A stretch of DNA of 64,000 nucleotides, from contig NC_133335.1 of NCBI RefSeq assembly GCF_042186555.1, positions 173,287,919 through 173,351,918 of the forward strand, read 5' to 3'. Made by a program: the position numbers and the translations under genes. The stretch is from Aquarana catesbeiana. Taxonomy: Eukaryota; Chordata; Amphibia; Anura; Ranidae. Shown here one piece after another: positions 48,801 through 59,679 of this stretch. Position 1 is the stretch's first letter; the number at the start of each line of letters is the position of its first letter. The notes beneath the pieces were generated by a model that had not been told where the DNA came from, ran no database searches, and was given only the letters and a program-made list of their open reading frames with translations.

Positions 48801-51657
48801 TCGCATGCCTAAAATCGGCAGCCATTGCCGTTTATAGCCCTGTCTGAATCAGCACGACGTCCAATGGCAGTATGTGTACTACCCATGGAACAGGTTCAAT
48901 TTGTATTTTCCAACAAAATCAGGACCATTCATCTTCACTGCTACCTTTCTGATAAGCAACCAATAAGGCAGTAATACAGGACCCACAGACAAACCTCAAT
49001 CATGTATATCTCTAATGTGCAACAATCTAACAATTCTGAATAGAGATAGCACATCCATATTGAAGCGATTTGGCATGCGACTCACATGTCAAATCGCATG
49101 CCTAAAATCGGCAGCTATTGCCGTTAATAGCACTGTCTGAATCAGCACGACGCCACCTTGTGGTGCTGTACCGATTACCAAAGGCAGTATATGTACTACC
49201 CCTGCCATCAATCTTTCCTGCTGCCTTTCTGATAAGCAACCAATAAGGCAGTAATACAGGACACAAAAACCCCACAGACAGACCCCAATTTTGTGTAGGT
49301 CTGATGTGCATCAATATAACAATTATGAGCAGAAATGTCATCACCAGACTCAATGATGTGCGTTTCTGGCGTGCGGCACAAAACCAGAAAGTACAGACCA
49401 CCTTCCCTGTTGTATTTTCTGATCTGTAGCCAAACAAAGCAGTACCTTTAGGATATAAAGGACACCCAACAAGCTTCAGCAGAGATGTCACAAATCTCAA
49501 TGTGTACTTTAGTTGTGCCACCAAACACCCCAGCAAGGACAAACCTTCACTACTGAGGTCTACTGGTGAGCAGCCAAGAAGGAGTCATGGTGTATCCCTT
49601 TATGAAATAACCAAACAGGGGCAAATTATTTCATAGGCATAGCCTGGGCTGTAGATACTAATCCTTCACCACCAGTGAAGGAACCAATCCTAAAATGGTT
49701 GGACACCTTACTATAGTAGCTGTTGTCCTACCTTACCTCTGTAGATTGAGCAAACGCTAGCCAGCTCATACAGGGGTGGGGCTGATCAGTAACTAAAGTC
49801 TCAATGAGCCCAGCCCTAGAGACCAATATAAGACCTCTAAAAAGGGTGGTTACCAATTTAGCCTGGAGGTAAATAGCCACCTGCAGCCCTTAAAGAAGCA
49901 ATCATATAGCCATCTAGCTCTTGCATATGTTTGCACAGAAAATCCTTAATCAAAGGATATAGGAAAAACGATTTATGGTAAATCGCTTTTAGATCTGTCA
50001 CTGAGTGGACTGTAGCCCAAACCAACAAAAAGGTTTTTCTTACCCCCTGCATTAAAATATAACCACAATGTAAGAGTGGAGTGGGAGGTTGGAGCTTATG
50101 AAAAGTTACCCATAGCAAGCAACCCCCAAAAGGAGGATCTGTCACAAGGGAACCCCTACTGTGCCACACAGAAGCTTGGTCCCTGCCACATTGTTGAAGG
50201 TTAGGTCAGCTTTTAAGCATCTTGGAGCAACTTTAAGCAGATTCCTAGCAGCTGGGCTAATAGGGCCAGATAACCTAGTGCACCTGCTGAGCAAGGGAGC
50301 TTACTCCTGAATCCTTCAACCATTGCACCATTAATAACTTGTTCAGTGGTATACCTTGCCAGTAAGGAACTCTTTGTTCTACCAGGTCACCCTCTTTGCT
50401 GTATTCACCCCTACTAATGTACCACAACCGGGTATGTAGGGAGAGGCTGGCAACCTACTGTTGTGATAACCACAGTGTCTCTGCTATAAGAGGAAGCTGT
50501 GGCTGGTGGTTTTTAGCAGTAGCTTCTGGGCTATTTTGTTATGGAGACCCCCAGGTCCTGCACTGCACCACTCAGTAAATACAGGTGGAAGGGGAAAAAA
50601 ATGCCTTACCTACCTCTTTCCCATCTGAGGTGGTTTAGGCACACTCGCTCCTCTGCACCACTTGTCCACCATACAGCATCTCTGATGTAGGAGGGAGCTG
50701 TGGCTATTGTCTTTAGCAAAAGCTTCTGGGCTATTTGAATCCAGACCCCAGGGGAGATTATCTCAAATGCCCAGAAACCATCTGGCTGGGATTTGGGATT
50801 TTTGACTCACCGTTGTCGTCTTCCCCTTTTGCCACAGCCACCGGGCTTGCTTTTCCATCCTTATGGTCCACATGCAAGGAGGATAGCCGCCAAAGTGCCC
50901 CCCCCCCCCCCCACAACTGCTGTCCCTTTAGGGAGCTGCAAGGTTAGGCTGTGTCCCGCACTGTCCAGTCAGTATATACACATGGGGGGGGGGGGGGGGG
51001 GGGCAATGCCGTACGTTCCTCATTCCCATGAGGTGGTTTAGGCAGACATTCACCATAGTAAACTGGTGCCTCCTCGAAAGGAGGATGTGGGCGCCTGCTC
51101 CTGCTGACTCTCAGCCTTCCCTTCTGGGTAAGAACGCGGGTCGTTCAGGCGGTGCCCTCCCCAGCAGCCCACGCGAGCTACCAGGGGCCCAGGAGTCAGG
51201 GGATACAGTCCCCCTGGAAAGAACCGACGGCCAGCAACCCCGTCTGAACGGACGTCCGGACAGGTAAGGGGGGGGGGAGACAGGATAAAGGCCCCTGAAG
51301 TTCTGGGAACACCACTGTACCCAGGGGCCTTCAGCTTTCAGGGGGGCTTACCCAGTTTCTGCTGCCCCCCCCTGAGGAAAGGATAGGGGAACCCCCCGGG
51401 AAGGATAAATATATCCCGCCAGACCCAGAGGCTTCCCAGGCATTTGGTCCGGCTCCCAGGGGGAGACCACCAGCCCCAGGCTTCGGTCATTTGGAAAAAA
51501 ACAAACAGTTTCGCCGTGTAGGGAGAAACACAATCAAAAACTGAGGATCAGGGGGAAGGGTGTGGACTTAAAACAGCTGTTGATTGATTGTGTTTCCTGT
51601 GGGGAGGAGCCTCTCATCTCTCAGGCCTGCCGTCCTGGAAGATGACTTGAGAAAAGT
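45886..51657 (-). mobile_element. DIRS-like element, non-autonomous (copy 3)
   Basis: Inserted in Tc1 D. Left end ACTAGTTACTTACCGG..., right end ...GATGACTTGAGAAAAGT. The inverted terminal repeat is about 130 bp (CTCCCCACAGGAAACACAATC, CACCCTTCCCCCTGATCCTC). The internal complementary region (46125-46215) carries the two ends joined, as in DIRS. The segment 46230-46430 resembles the antisense recombinase region of copy 1. No reverse transcriptase or recombinase frame remains, and the middle is a tandem repeat field. Confidence 0.85.
47200..49560. repeat. Degenerate tandem repeat field inside DIRS copy 3
   Basis: Units rich in CTTTCTGATNNGCAGCCAATAAGGCAGTAA and GACACACAACCTTCAATNTTG. The AAGGCAGTAA landmark falls near 48151, 48351, 48670, 48964 and 49243. 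Between about 48440 and 49160 there is a higher-order unit of 280-320 bp that includes a TTTGGCATGCGACTC...CAAATCGCATGCC hairpin, three copies. No ORF. Confidence 0.8.
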
Positions 51658-51914
51658 TCATTCTTTGTTTTATCAGACCAGAGAATTTTGTTTCTCATGG
51701 TCTGAGAGTCCTTCAGGTGCCTATTGGCAAACTCCAGGCGGGCTGTCATATGCCTTTTACTGAGGAGTAGCTTCCGTCTGGCCGCTCTACCATACAGGCC
51801 TGATTGGTGGAGTGCTGCAGAGAGGGTTTTTCTTCTGGAAGGTTCTCCTCTCTTCAGAGAAATGCTGGAGCTCTGTCAGAGTGACCATCGGGTTCTTGGG
51901 TCATCTCCCTGGCT

Positions 51915-52989
51915 AAATAGATATTAGAAGAGATAGAAGTGGTGCTGCCCTCTATATTGCTTATTGAATTGTATAATCTTTAACCTAAATACAAGTGTCT
52001 GTGGCATATAGGACCTTCATCGCTAAATGCCGTGAACAGGTCCCAAAATAGAAAATCTTTACAATATAAACAGAACAGAAAATTTATATTCAAGTGAGAT
52101 AAATATGAAAATGCTGTGATGCAAGTGAAAAGTGTATAAATATTACATGTGTCGTTGTGGTATCGTAAGTGAAATAGTATTCTTTGCACCAAAAATTGAA
52201 AAATTTGATAGAAAATGCACCCCAAAGTCCAAAAATATTGGGACAAAATGGCGCTAAAAAGTGGAGAAAAAATTTTTTTTGTAAAATCAAAAAGTGTGTC
52301 AGTGCAATAACTAATAGAACAATGACAATTTAGGTGGGTTACTGCAATTATGTGGTAAATACCCCCGGACTAAACAATTACAGTAATATTTAACTTAAAT
52401 GTTCAAAATTATTGAGACAGTGTGCCAATTGTGAACTGTGACATATTCCAATGTGAAACAGACTGGGTTTAGCATTAAGTGAAAACACTAACTGTGCATA
52501 AATATAAAGATAAATATACAATAGTTCCAATATAGTAGATTTCAAGTAAAGTTTAGTCCATTCAGAGAGAAAAAATTATAATAAACCATGTAGGAAAAAC
52601 AGAGTTCAAGTACAAATTGCTGTTTATTACACCCTAGAGGGTGCACCACGGTGACTTCAGTGCGATTTTTCACAAGGTGATTTGTAGTGCTCGCCCCCCA
52701 GTGTTACCCCACTCACCAGAGATAGCCACCCCTGCAGGGGTACCAAGCGTCTGAGTGGGTGCCTTAGGGCGGGTGTTTTTCACTCCACAGACTGCTTCCA
52801 ATCCTCTGCTTAATGCGGTCCTCACGGTTGTTGCAGGGAAAAAGAGTGTTCTGATATCAACATACTCCTCCAGCTGTATACCACCTTTAAAATGCGATCT
52901 GTGAGCTTCCGGATCCAGAAGAGCCAAGAGAACCTCCGGGTGACCCTGTCTTAGCCTTCCAATGTCGCTTACTGCGATAGCCAGCTATA
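51915..52989 (-). repeat. Palindrome left arm (1,075 bp)
   Basis: Reverse complement of 53003-54077. Coordinates add to 105,992 at both ends, so there is no net indel between arms. At least five single-base differences are visible (for example near 51942, 52174 and 52457). An identical 85-codon open frame sits in both arms (52927-52670 and 53065-53322) without recognisable homology. Confidence 0.95.
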
Positions 52990-54164
52990 GACCACCCTCA
53001 TTTATAGCTGGCTATCGCAGTAAGCGACATTGGAAGGCTAAGACAGGGTCACCCGGAGGTTCTCTTGGCTCTTCTGGATCCGGAAGCTCACAGATCGCAT
53101 TTTAAAGGTGGTATACAGCTGGAGGAGTATGTTGATATCAGAACACTCTTTTTCCCTGCAACAACCGTGAGGACCGCATTAAGCAGAGGATTGGAAGCAG
53201 TCTGTGGAGTGAAAAACACCCGCCCTAAGGCACCCACTCAGACGCTTGGTACCCCTGCAGGGGTGGCTATCTCTGGTGAGTGGGGTAACACTGGGGGGCG
53301 AGCACTACAAATCACCTTGTGAAAAATCGCACTGAAGTCACCGTGGTGCACCCTCTAGGGTGTAATAAACAGCAATTTGTACTTGAACTCTGTTTTTCCT
53401 ACATGGTTTATTATAATTTTTTCTCTCTGAATGGACTAAACTTTACTTGAAATCTACTATATTGGAACTATTGTATATTTATCTTTATATTTATGCACAG
53501 TTAGTGTTTTCACTTAATGCTAAACCCAGTCTGTTTTACATTGGAATATGTCACAGTTCACAATTGGCACACTGTCTCAATAATTTTGAACATTTAAGTT
53601 AAATATTACTGTAATTGTTTAGTCCGGGGGTATTTACCACATAATTGCAGTAACCCACCTAAATTGTCATTGTTCTATTAGTTATTGCACTGACACATTT
53701 TTTGATTTTACAAAAAAATTTTTCTCTCCACTTTTTAGCGCCATTTTGTCCCAATATTTTTGGACTTTGGGGTGCATTTTCTATCAAATTTTTAAATTTT
53801 TGGTGCAAAGAATACTGTTTCACTTACGATACCACAACGACACATGTAATATTTATACACTTTTCACTTGCATCACAGCATTTTCATATTTATCTCACTT
53901 GAATATAAATTTTCTGTTCTGTTTATATTGTAAAGATTTTCTATTTTGGGACCTGTTCACGGCATTTAGCGATGAAGGTCCTATATGCCACAGACACTTG
54001 TATTTAGGTTAAAGATTATACAATTCAATAAGCAATATAGAGGGCAGCGCCACTTCTATCTCTTCTAATATCTATTTACTTCTGCAATTAGACCATTAGT
54101 GGTACTAATTTGAGATAGGCAGCAGCCCACTGACTGTCCTAAGCGCGGATTTTTGTATATATAT
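51917..54164. mobile_element. Palindromic retro-insertion with 14-bp TSD
   Basis: Inserted in Tc1 D. Flanks ATCTCCCTGGCTAA (51903-51916) and ATCTCCCTGACTAA (right, at about 54167-54180) are a 14-base target duplication with one mismatch. Contents: inverted arm 51915-52989, 13-base spacer, direct arm 53003-54077, then about 87 bp of unique sequence ending in GCGGATTTTTG and a (TA)n tail. The long duplication and 3' tail point to reverse-transcription-based insertion; a Penelope-like source is a guess. Confidence 0.75.
53003..54077 (+). repeat. Palindrome right arm (1,075 bp)
   Basis: Partner of the left arm across a 13-base spacer (52990-53002). It continues into about 87 bp of unique 3' sequence, which marks this arm as the original orientation of the source element. 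Confidence 0.95.
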
Positions 54165-54922
54165 ATAATCTCCCTGACTAAGACCCTTCTCCCCCGATCA
54201 GTTTGGCCGGGTTGCCCACTCTAGGAAGAGTCCTGGTGGTTCCAAACTTCTCCCATTTACAGGTGATGGAGGTCACTGTGCTCATTGGGACCTTCAATGC
54301 TGCAGACATTTTTCTTTACCCTTCCCCAGATCTGTGCCCCGATACAATCCTGTCTCGGAGGTCTACAGTCAATTCCTTGGACTTCATGGCTTGGTTTGTG
54401 CTCTGAAATGACTTGTTAACTGGGGGACCTTATATTGAAAGGTGTGTACCTTTCCAAATCATGTCCAATCAACTGAGTTTACCACAGGTGGACTCCAATC
54501 AAGTTGTAGAAACATTTTAAAGATGATCAGTGGAAACAGGATGCACCTAAGCCTAAATTTTGAGTGTCATGGCAAAGGCTGCGATTTCTTTTGTACATGT
54601 GATTTTTTTTTTTTCTGTTATTTTTATTTTTAATAAATTTGCAAAGATTTCAAACAAACTTCTTCCACGTTGTCTTTATGGGGCGTTGTTTGTAAAAGGT
54701 TGATAAAAATAATGAATGTAGTCCATTTTGGAATAAGGCTGTAACATAACAAAATGTGGAAAAAGTGAAGCGCTGTGAATACTTTCCAAATTCACTGTAC
54801 CTAAAGCCAAATGATCCATTAACCCGAGATAAGACATACAAGTGATAAATACAGTTCTCCTCTGAAACACAACATGTAAGAATTAAAAAGAACATTGATA
54901 AGTATTCTTCTTAAAGACATAC

Positions 54923-55018
54923 CGCAACATTGCCGCAAGTCTGAAAGGCAGTAAACATGAACATAAAGGCAAAGCCCAAGATGAAGATGTTCATCAGTTT
55001 CTTCTGTTCTGGAGTCAT
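54923..55018 (-). CDS. MFSD11: MFSD11 coding exon 1 (start codon; UNC93-like MFS protein)
   Basis: First coding exon of the only host gene found. MFSD11 is an UNC93-like member of the major facilitator superfamily, a multi-pass membrane protein with no firmly established substrate. The ATG is at 55018-55016 and 32 codons follow, beginning MTPEQKKLMN and ending QTCGNVA, with a hydrophobic first membrane segment (IFILGFAFMFMF). This matches the N-terminus of vertebrate MFSD11 as I know it. The exon ends GCG|GTATGT in phase 0. A pyrimidine tract followed by AG lies 5-9 bases upstream of the ATG (55023-55027), so a non-coding 5' exon further right is likely; I could not locate it. Intron 1 is about 14.0 kb (40885-54922). 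Confidence 0.93.
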
Positions 55019-55029
55019 GGTTTCTCTTT

Positions 55030-55297
55030 TAGGATGGATTGATTAAAAAAAAAAAGGAACAGAGGACACAAGCCTGTACAAAGGGTGAAACAGAGAAAAA
55101 TCGCCATTAGCAATAGATATAGCTTTACCATTTCATTTTTTTAAGGCAACATAATAACAACATTGTGACTTACAAGCTCTCTTAATTTTAATCATATTTA
55201 GTCTGCTCATATTTTTCATTTCCAGGTACTTTACTTCGCTCATTAGCAAAATGATGGGGTGGGGGGCCATCAACTTGCGAATGATTTTTTATTTTTT
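55030..55297. other. Upstream of the MFSD11 start codon
   Basis: No CpG-rich promoter is visible. A pyrimidine tract plus AG just upstream of the ATG suggests that this is intron 5' of the first coding exon. Confidence 0.4.
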
Positions 55298-55301
55298 TTA
55301 A

Positions 55302-56482
55302 AGTGATTGTAAACCTTCAAGTGTTTTTTTAACCACTTCAATACCAGGCACTTAGACACCTTCCTGCCCAGACCAATTTTCAGCTTTCAGCGCTGTCACA
55401 TTTTGAATGACAATTGCGCGGTCATGCTACACTGTACTCAAACTAAATTTTTATCATTTTGTTCCCACAAATAGAGCTTTCTTTTGGTGGTATTTGATCA
55501 CCTCTGGGATTTTTATTTTCTGCTAAACAAATAAAAAAAAAAGATCGAAAATTTAAAAAAAAAAAATAAATAATTTTATTTCATTTACAAAACTTTGTAA
55601 ATAAGTAAGTTTTCTCCTTCACTGATGGGGCTGCACTGATAAGGCGGCACTGATGGGCACCAATGAGGTGGCACAGATGAGGTGGCATTGATGGGCGGCA
55701 CAAATGTACTGTAATGTATGTCACTGATGGATGCCAATCAGTGATGCCCATTGTGGGCACTGATTGGCATCCATTGTGGTCTAGAGTGGCATACCTGGTG
55801 GTCCAGTATGGGCATCCTGGAGGGGCGGGGTGCTGCGCTGATAATCTATCAGCACAGACCCCCCCCCCCCCGTCAGAGGAGCAGCCCTATCGGCTCTCCT
55901 CTACTCGCGTCTGAAAGACGCGAGTGAGGAAAAGCCGATCACCGGCTCTTCCTGTTTACACTGTGATCAGCCATGATTGGACACGGCTGATCACGTGGTA
56001 AAGAGTCTCGGTCAGAGACTCTTTACCTAGATCGGTGTTGCGGGGTGTCAATCTGCGCGGCAATATGCGCCCCCAGGGGCAAGCAGCGGCTCAATATCCT
56101 GAAGACGTAATATGACGTTTGGTCAGGATATTGAAACCACTTTGCCGCCATCATTTTGCTATACGGTGGGCGGCAAGTGGTTAAAAATAACAAACGTGTT
56201 ATACTTACTTGCTCCTTGCAATGGTTTTGCATAGAGCAGCCCTGATCTACCTCTTCTCGGGCCCCCCGCCAGCCCTCCTGGCTTGTGGATGCTTTCTCCT
56301 GAGCTCCGCTTTGTGTGATCCATAAGACACAGCTGTATCTGTGCCAATGAGAAGGTAGAGCAGAGAGACACTGCTCTTGTGCACATTGCTGGATCAAGAT
56401 GGGGCTCAGGTAAGTATAAGAGTGGGCTGAGGGGGATCCTGCAGCACAGATGCAGAGAATGCAAGGTAAAAGGTAAAAATCT
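55302..56482. mobile_element. TTAA MITE, family D, interrupted
   Basis: Starts after TTAA (55298-55301) with AGTGATTGTAAACC, is interrupted by the family B element (55333-56180), resumes with AAATAACAAACGTGTTATAC and ends at about 56482, where another TTAA element follows. Its right end is truncated. Confidence 0.6.
55333..56180. mobile_element. piggyBac-type MITE, family B, 848 bp
   Basis: TTAA on both sides (55329-55332, 56181-56184). Ends CCACTTCAATACCAGG and GGCGGCAAGTGG. Includes the CACAAATAGAGCTTTCTTTTGGTGG block shared, inverted, with the piggyBac 3' region near 12340 and with 58500. Its right half is the inverse of 19189-19511. Confidence 0.8.
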
Positions 56483-56486
56483 TTAA

Positions 56487-56970
56487 AAAGGATAAGTTCA
56501 TCTTTTCAGAAAAAAAAATAATAAAATGGACATTTCTTTGCAGGAAAGAAAAAAAAAAAAAAAAAAAAAAAAAAGAGCATTTATTATTTTTTGTTGCAGG
56601 AGCCTGTAAAGCACTACACCAGTGATCGCTGATGCCATGCAAGTCTCCTGCAGACCTGTCAGTGTATCTGCTTCCTCGTACAAGGAAGCTGATACATGCT
56701 GTCGGGAAGAATGAATGAGCTGGTAGTTCATTGAAAACTACAAGCCGACAGCCGAAAAGGCTGCCGGACCTTGTGGTTTTCCATTCAGAGAGCGCTGTGA
56801 ATGAGTGTCGCAGCTGGATGGGCAGAGCCCCGCACGGCCACATTTTAATAAAAAATGTTGACAGCTAGCGGGTGGAGAAGTACCCCCGCTAGCTGGGACA
56901 GCAGGGATCGGGGAGGTGCGGGGGCCGGTGCAGAATAGGTTACAGAGAGAGTGAGAGGTGAACTTATCCT
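56487..56970. mobile_element. TTAA MITE, family E
   Basis: Flanked by TTAA (56483-56486, 56971-56974). Ends AAAGGATAAGTTCATC and GGTGAACTTATCCT are inverted repeats. A 27-base A-run lies inside. No ORF of note. Confidence 0.8.
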
Positions 56971-56974
56971 TTAA

Positions 56975-58362
56975 GCCTTTAGAACTACTTTACGTAAAGT
57001 TGTTACATTATTATTGCACATTATTTTGGACCCAGTGACATCACTAGGTTTCTGTGCTTCTCTAAGCAATGCAGACAGATAAGACTGGCAGGGTGCTGTA
57101 CATAGCTACCTGAAAACATCACAGCACCTTGCCTCAATACTCCTCTAATAGCCTTCAGCTCTGATGCTAGCAATGGGCTGGCTCTTGAGTGGAGTTATGC
57201 AAATACCTTGATGGGTGAAGATCAGTCTGAAGGAGTGGGCATTGCTAAGTAAGGTCTATTTACACATTCCCAGTCAGTGTTGATGGGGGAATACCTCCTG
57301 CAGCACTATTTAATTCTGCCAGCATGAAGCGCAGGCAGCATTCCTGGCCGGCAGAATACAATGGTTACTGCTAGTGGCTATAGCCGCTGGCAGGAACCCC
57401 ACGCAGAAAAATCCAACATGCTGGTTTTGATTGATCGATCAACTTGGGTACAATCAGCCTGCCCATACATTGTTCAAATCCCCGTCGGTTCACCATGTAT
57501 GGCCGGTTTAAGGGGACCATAGGATGAGTCTGCAGAAACTTGCTGTCTACAGTACAGCAAGTTAGAGGGCTGTCACCCTATGGCTTTTAGTGTATTACTG
57601 GAAGAATCAGCAGGTTAAAATAAAAGAACAAACCTGAAATTAAAAAAACAAACTCAGCCACTACATCTAAGGACTGGCAAGTCATTATAGATTACATTTT
57701 TGTTTTGGGGTTTACATCCGGGTCTGCCCCGGGTGCCACACATTGAGAGGGGTGCAATAAAACATTTTTTTGTCATTAGCAGTCCCTATGGAGCAGGCTG
57801 GCAGCTCTGTGCCTACTCTCGGTGCAGGGGGGGAGGCAGATAGCTGGGAGAGGACTCAAGCCCGCTATACAGTGGTGTGGGGAGAAGCTCTGTGGCGCCC
57901 GGCATCTCCTTTTACTCCTTTGGCCAGCAGTTCACATTTTACAGTGGAGGGGGAGGGGCGTCTGACTGGGACAGGCACTGGCTGTGCAGCGAGTTGCTTG
58001 GCCACTATAGCAGGCATCGCAGAGCTGCTAATCTGTAGTGCAGCAATGCAGAGGTGTGTGTGTGGGGGTTGTAGAGATGTGCAGAAGTGTCCTGGAGGTG
58101 CAGATGCCTCCTAGGTGATACATATGAGGGGTGTAGAGGATTGTGGGGGAGATGGAAGTGTGCTACGGGCTGTGAAGGTGTGCAAAGAAGTGTGTGGGGG
58201 TGCAAGGATAAAGTGTGGAGATGGGGGGCACAGAGGCATGCTAAGGGGTACAAAGATGTGCTGTGCCATTTGTAGTGCAGCGCAATGTAATATTAGTGGA
58301 GCAACTACCGTAATACAAATTGCACCAGCCCTACAGCCCAGCACAGGGCCTGCAGTCCCCTT
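56975..58362. other. Upstream sequence, partly an unassigned MITE
   Basis: 57300-57510 (AACTTGGGTACAATCAGCCTG, TGTATGGCCGGTTTAA) is related to 59375-59675, so a dispersed MITE family is likely. 58040-58260 is a G/T-rich low-complexity stretch. No exon found. Confidence 0.4.
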
Positions 58363-58366
58363 GTAA

Positions 58367-58676
58367 CCACTTCAGCCCCGGAAGAATTTACCCCCTTCCT
58401 GACCAGGCCATTTTTATTTGCGATACGGCACTGCTTCGATTTAACGGACAATTGCGCAGTGGTGCAACGTTGTACCCAAACAAAATGTAAGCCCTTTTTT
58501 CCCCCACAAATAGAGCTTTCTTTTGGTGGTATTCGATCACCTCTGTGGTTTTTTTTTTTTTTTGCACTATAAACAAAAAATATATATATAATATTTTGTA
58601 CTTTTTTGCTATAATAAACATCCCAAAAAAAAAAAAATTAAAAACAAAATTTCGTCATCAGTTTAGGCCAATATAT

Positions 58677-58708
<32 letters not shown>

Positions 58709-59300
58709 CACGCAATATGCGTATATTGATTAGTTTGCGCAAAAAGGTATAGCTTCTACAAAAATAGGGGATAGATCTATGGCATTTTTATTTTTTACTA
58801 GTAAAAAATGGCGGTAATCTGTGAATTTTTTTTTTTTTTTAAATCCAGACTGCAACATTGCGACGGACACATCGGACACTTTTTTGGGACCACTGACATT
58901 TACACAACGATCAGAGCTAAAAATAACCACTGATTACTGTATAAATGTCACTGGCAGGGAAGGGGTTAACACTAGGTGGTGATCAAGGTGTTAAATGTGT
59001 TCCCTAGATGTGTTTTAACAATGGGGGGAATGTGGCTGACTAGAGGAGGCGAGAGGTCATTGTTCCTACTTCATAGGAACACACGATCTGTCTCCTCTCC
59101 CCTGACAGAACCGGATTTGTGTGTTTACACTCGCAGATTCCAGGTTCTCGCTCTGTCACGAGTGATCGCGGGTGCCCGGCGGTCATCGCGTGCACCTGCT
59201 ACAGCGTTTTAAAAAGCCGATGTACAGCTATGACGGCTCGTGCAGGGGAGCCATCCTGCCACATTATAACTGCGGCGGCTGGTCGGGAAGGGGTAAAGGT
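58367..59300. mobile_element. piggyBac-type MITE sharing the 12.5-kb terminus
   Basis: Begins CCACTTCAGCCCCGGAAGAA then TTTACCCCCTTCC, the inverse of the piggyBac right end at 12480-12516. Flank GTAA (decayed TTAA). Contains the CACAAATAGAGCTTTCTTTTGG block. Right end GGTCGGGAAGGGGTAAA, less certain. Confidence 0.65.
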
Positions 59301-59374
59301 AGGCTAAATTCATATTTTAACTAGAACTATACAAAACATTAATATCCTTTCAAGTGCACGTAGCATGGAATTGC

Positions 59375-59675
59375 TTGTAGGTGGCCGGTGTTGGTTAGGC
59401 CAACCATACCCTGTTCGAATCTCGGCCAGTTCCTTCTGAACCGGCTGAGATTTGAACCATTGATGGGCAGGCTGAACATACCACTTGGGTACAACCAGCC
59501 TGCTGGATTCTCGTTCGATTATCGCTAGCGGCTGCTACAGCCTCTGACGATAATCACGGTCTTCTTCTCCCCCGCCCGCAGCAAACAATGGCCCAGCAGG
59601 AGGAATTCGCGCATTCAACACAGTCTGTGGTTGCAGGAAAGAAATGTGCTCCGTGTATGGCCAGCCTTAAATGGA
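59375..59675. repeat. Unassigned MITE copy
   Basis: GGCCGGTGTTGGTTAGGCC...GTGTATGGCCAGCCTTAA, related to 57300-57510. Ends are roughly inverted (GGCTGGCCATACAC style). Confidence 0.45.
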
Positions 59676-59679
59676 GACA

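Larger units (their letters stand above)
44905..54387 (-). pseudogene. Tc1 transposase D (exploded)
   Basis: Start at 54387 (MKSKELTVDLRDRIVSGHRSG). Pieces of the gene lie at 54387-54165 (helix-turn-helix region), 51915-51660 (central region, including a METKI-type DE block) and 45885-45530 and 45050-44905 (DPKHT..and NPIEHLW-type regions, read through frameshifts). Order and strand are exactly those expected once the three insertions are taken out. Confidence 0.8.
44731..54799 (-). mobile_element. Tc1-like transposon D, expanded to 10 kb by three insertions
   Basis: Inverted terminal repeats: left 44731-44900 (CTTATTCCAAAATGGATTAC, AATACCCCATAATGAC) and right 54560-54799 (CCATTTTGGAATAAGGCTG, ending AATTCACTGTA). 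The left repeat lacks its outer ~60 bases and starts after a 27-base A-run. Interrupted by a SINE-containing insertion (45058-45525), a DIRS-like element (45886-51657) and a palindromic insertion (51917-54164). The Tc1 pieces alone would be about 1.6 kb. All in MFSD11 intron 1. Confidence 0.9.

Noticed and set aside
47200..49560. Regular repeats suggestive of a CRISPR array
   Set aside because: Unit lengths vary, spacers are not unique, and the field lies within a eukaryotic retrotransposon.
52670..53322. Identical 85-codon ORF present twice
   Set aside because: The duplication is explained by the palindrome arms. No homology, and being doubled is not independent evidence of coding.
51915..54077. 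Palindrome as a pure assembly or read artefact
   Set aside because: The arms differ by several bases and the structure is bounded by a target duplication, which a hairpin-read artefact would not produce. Long-read confirmation is still advisable.
58005..58366. Overlapping Cys/His- or Gly-rich ORFs
   Set aside because: Low-complexity G/T-rich DNA; both strands are open, which argues against a gene.
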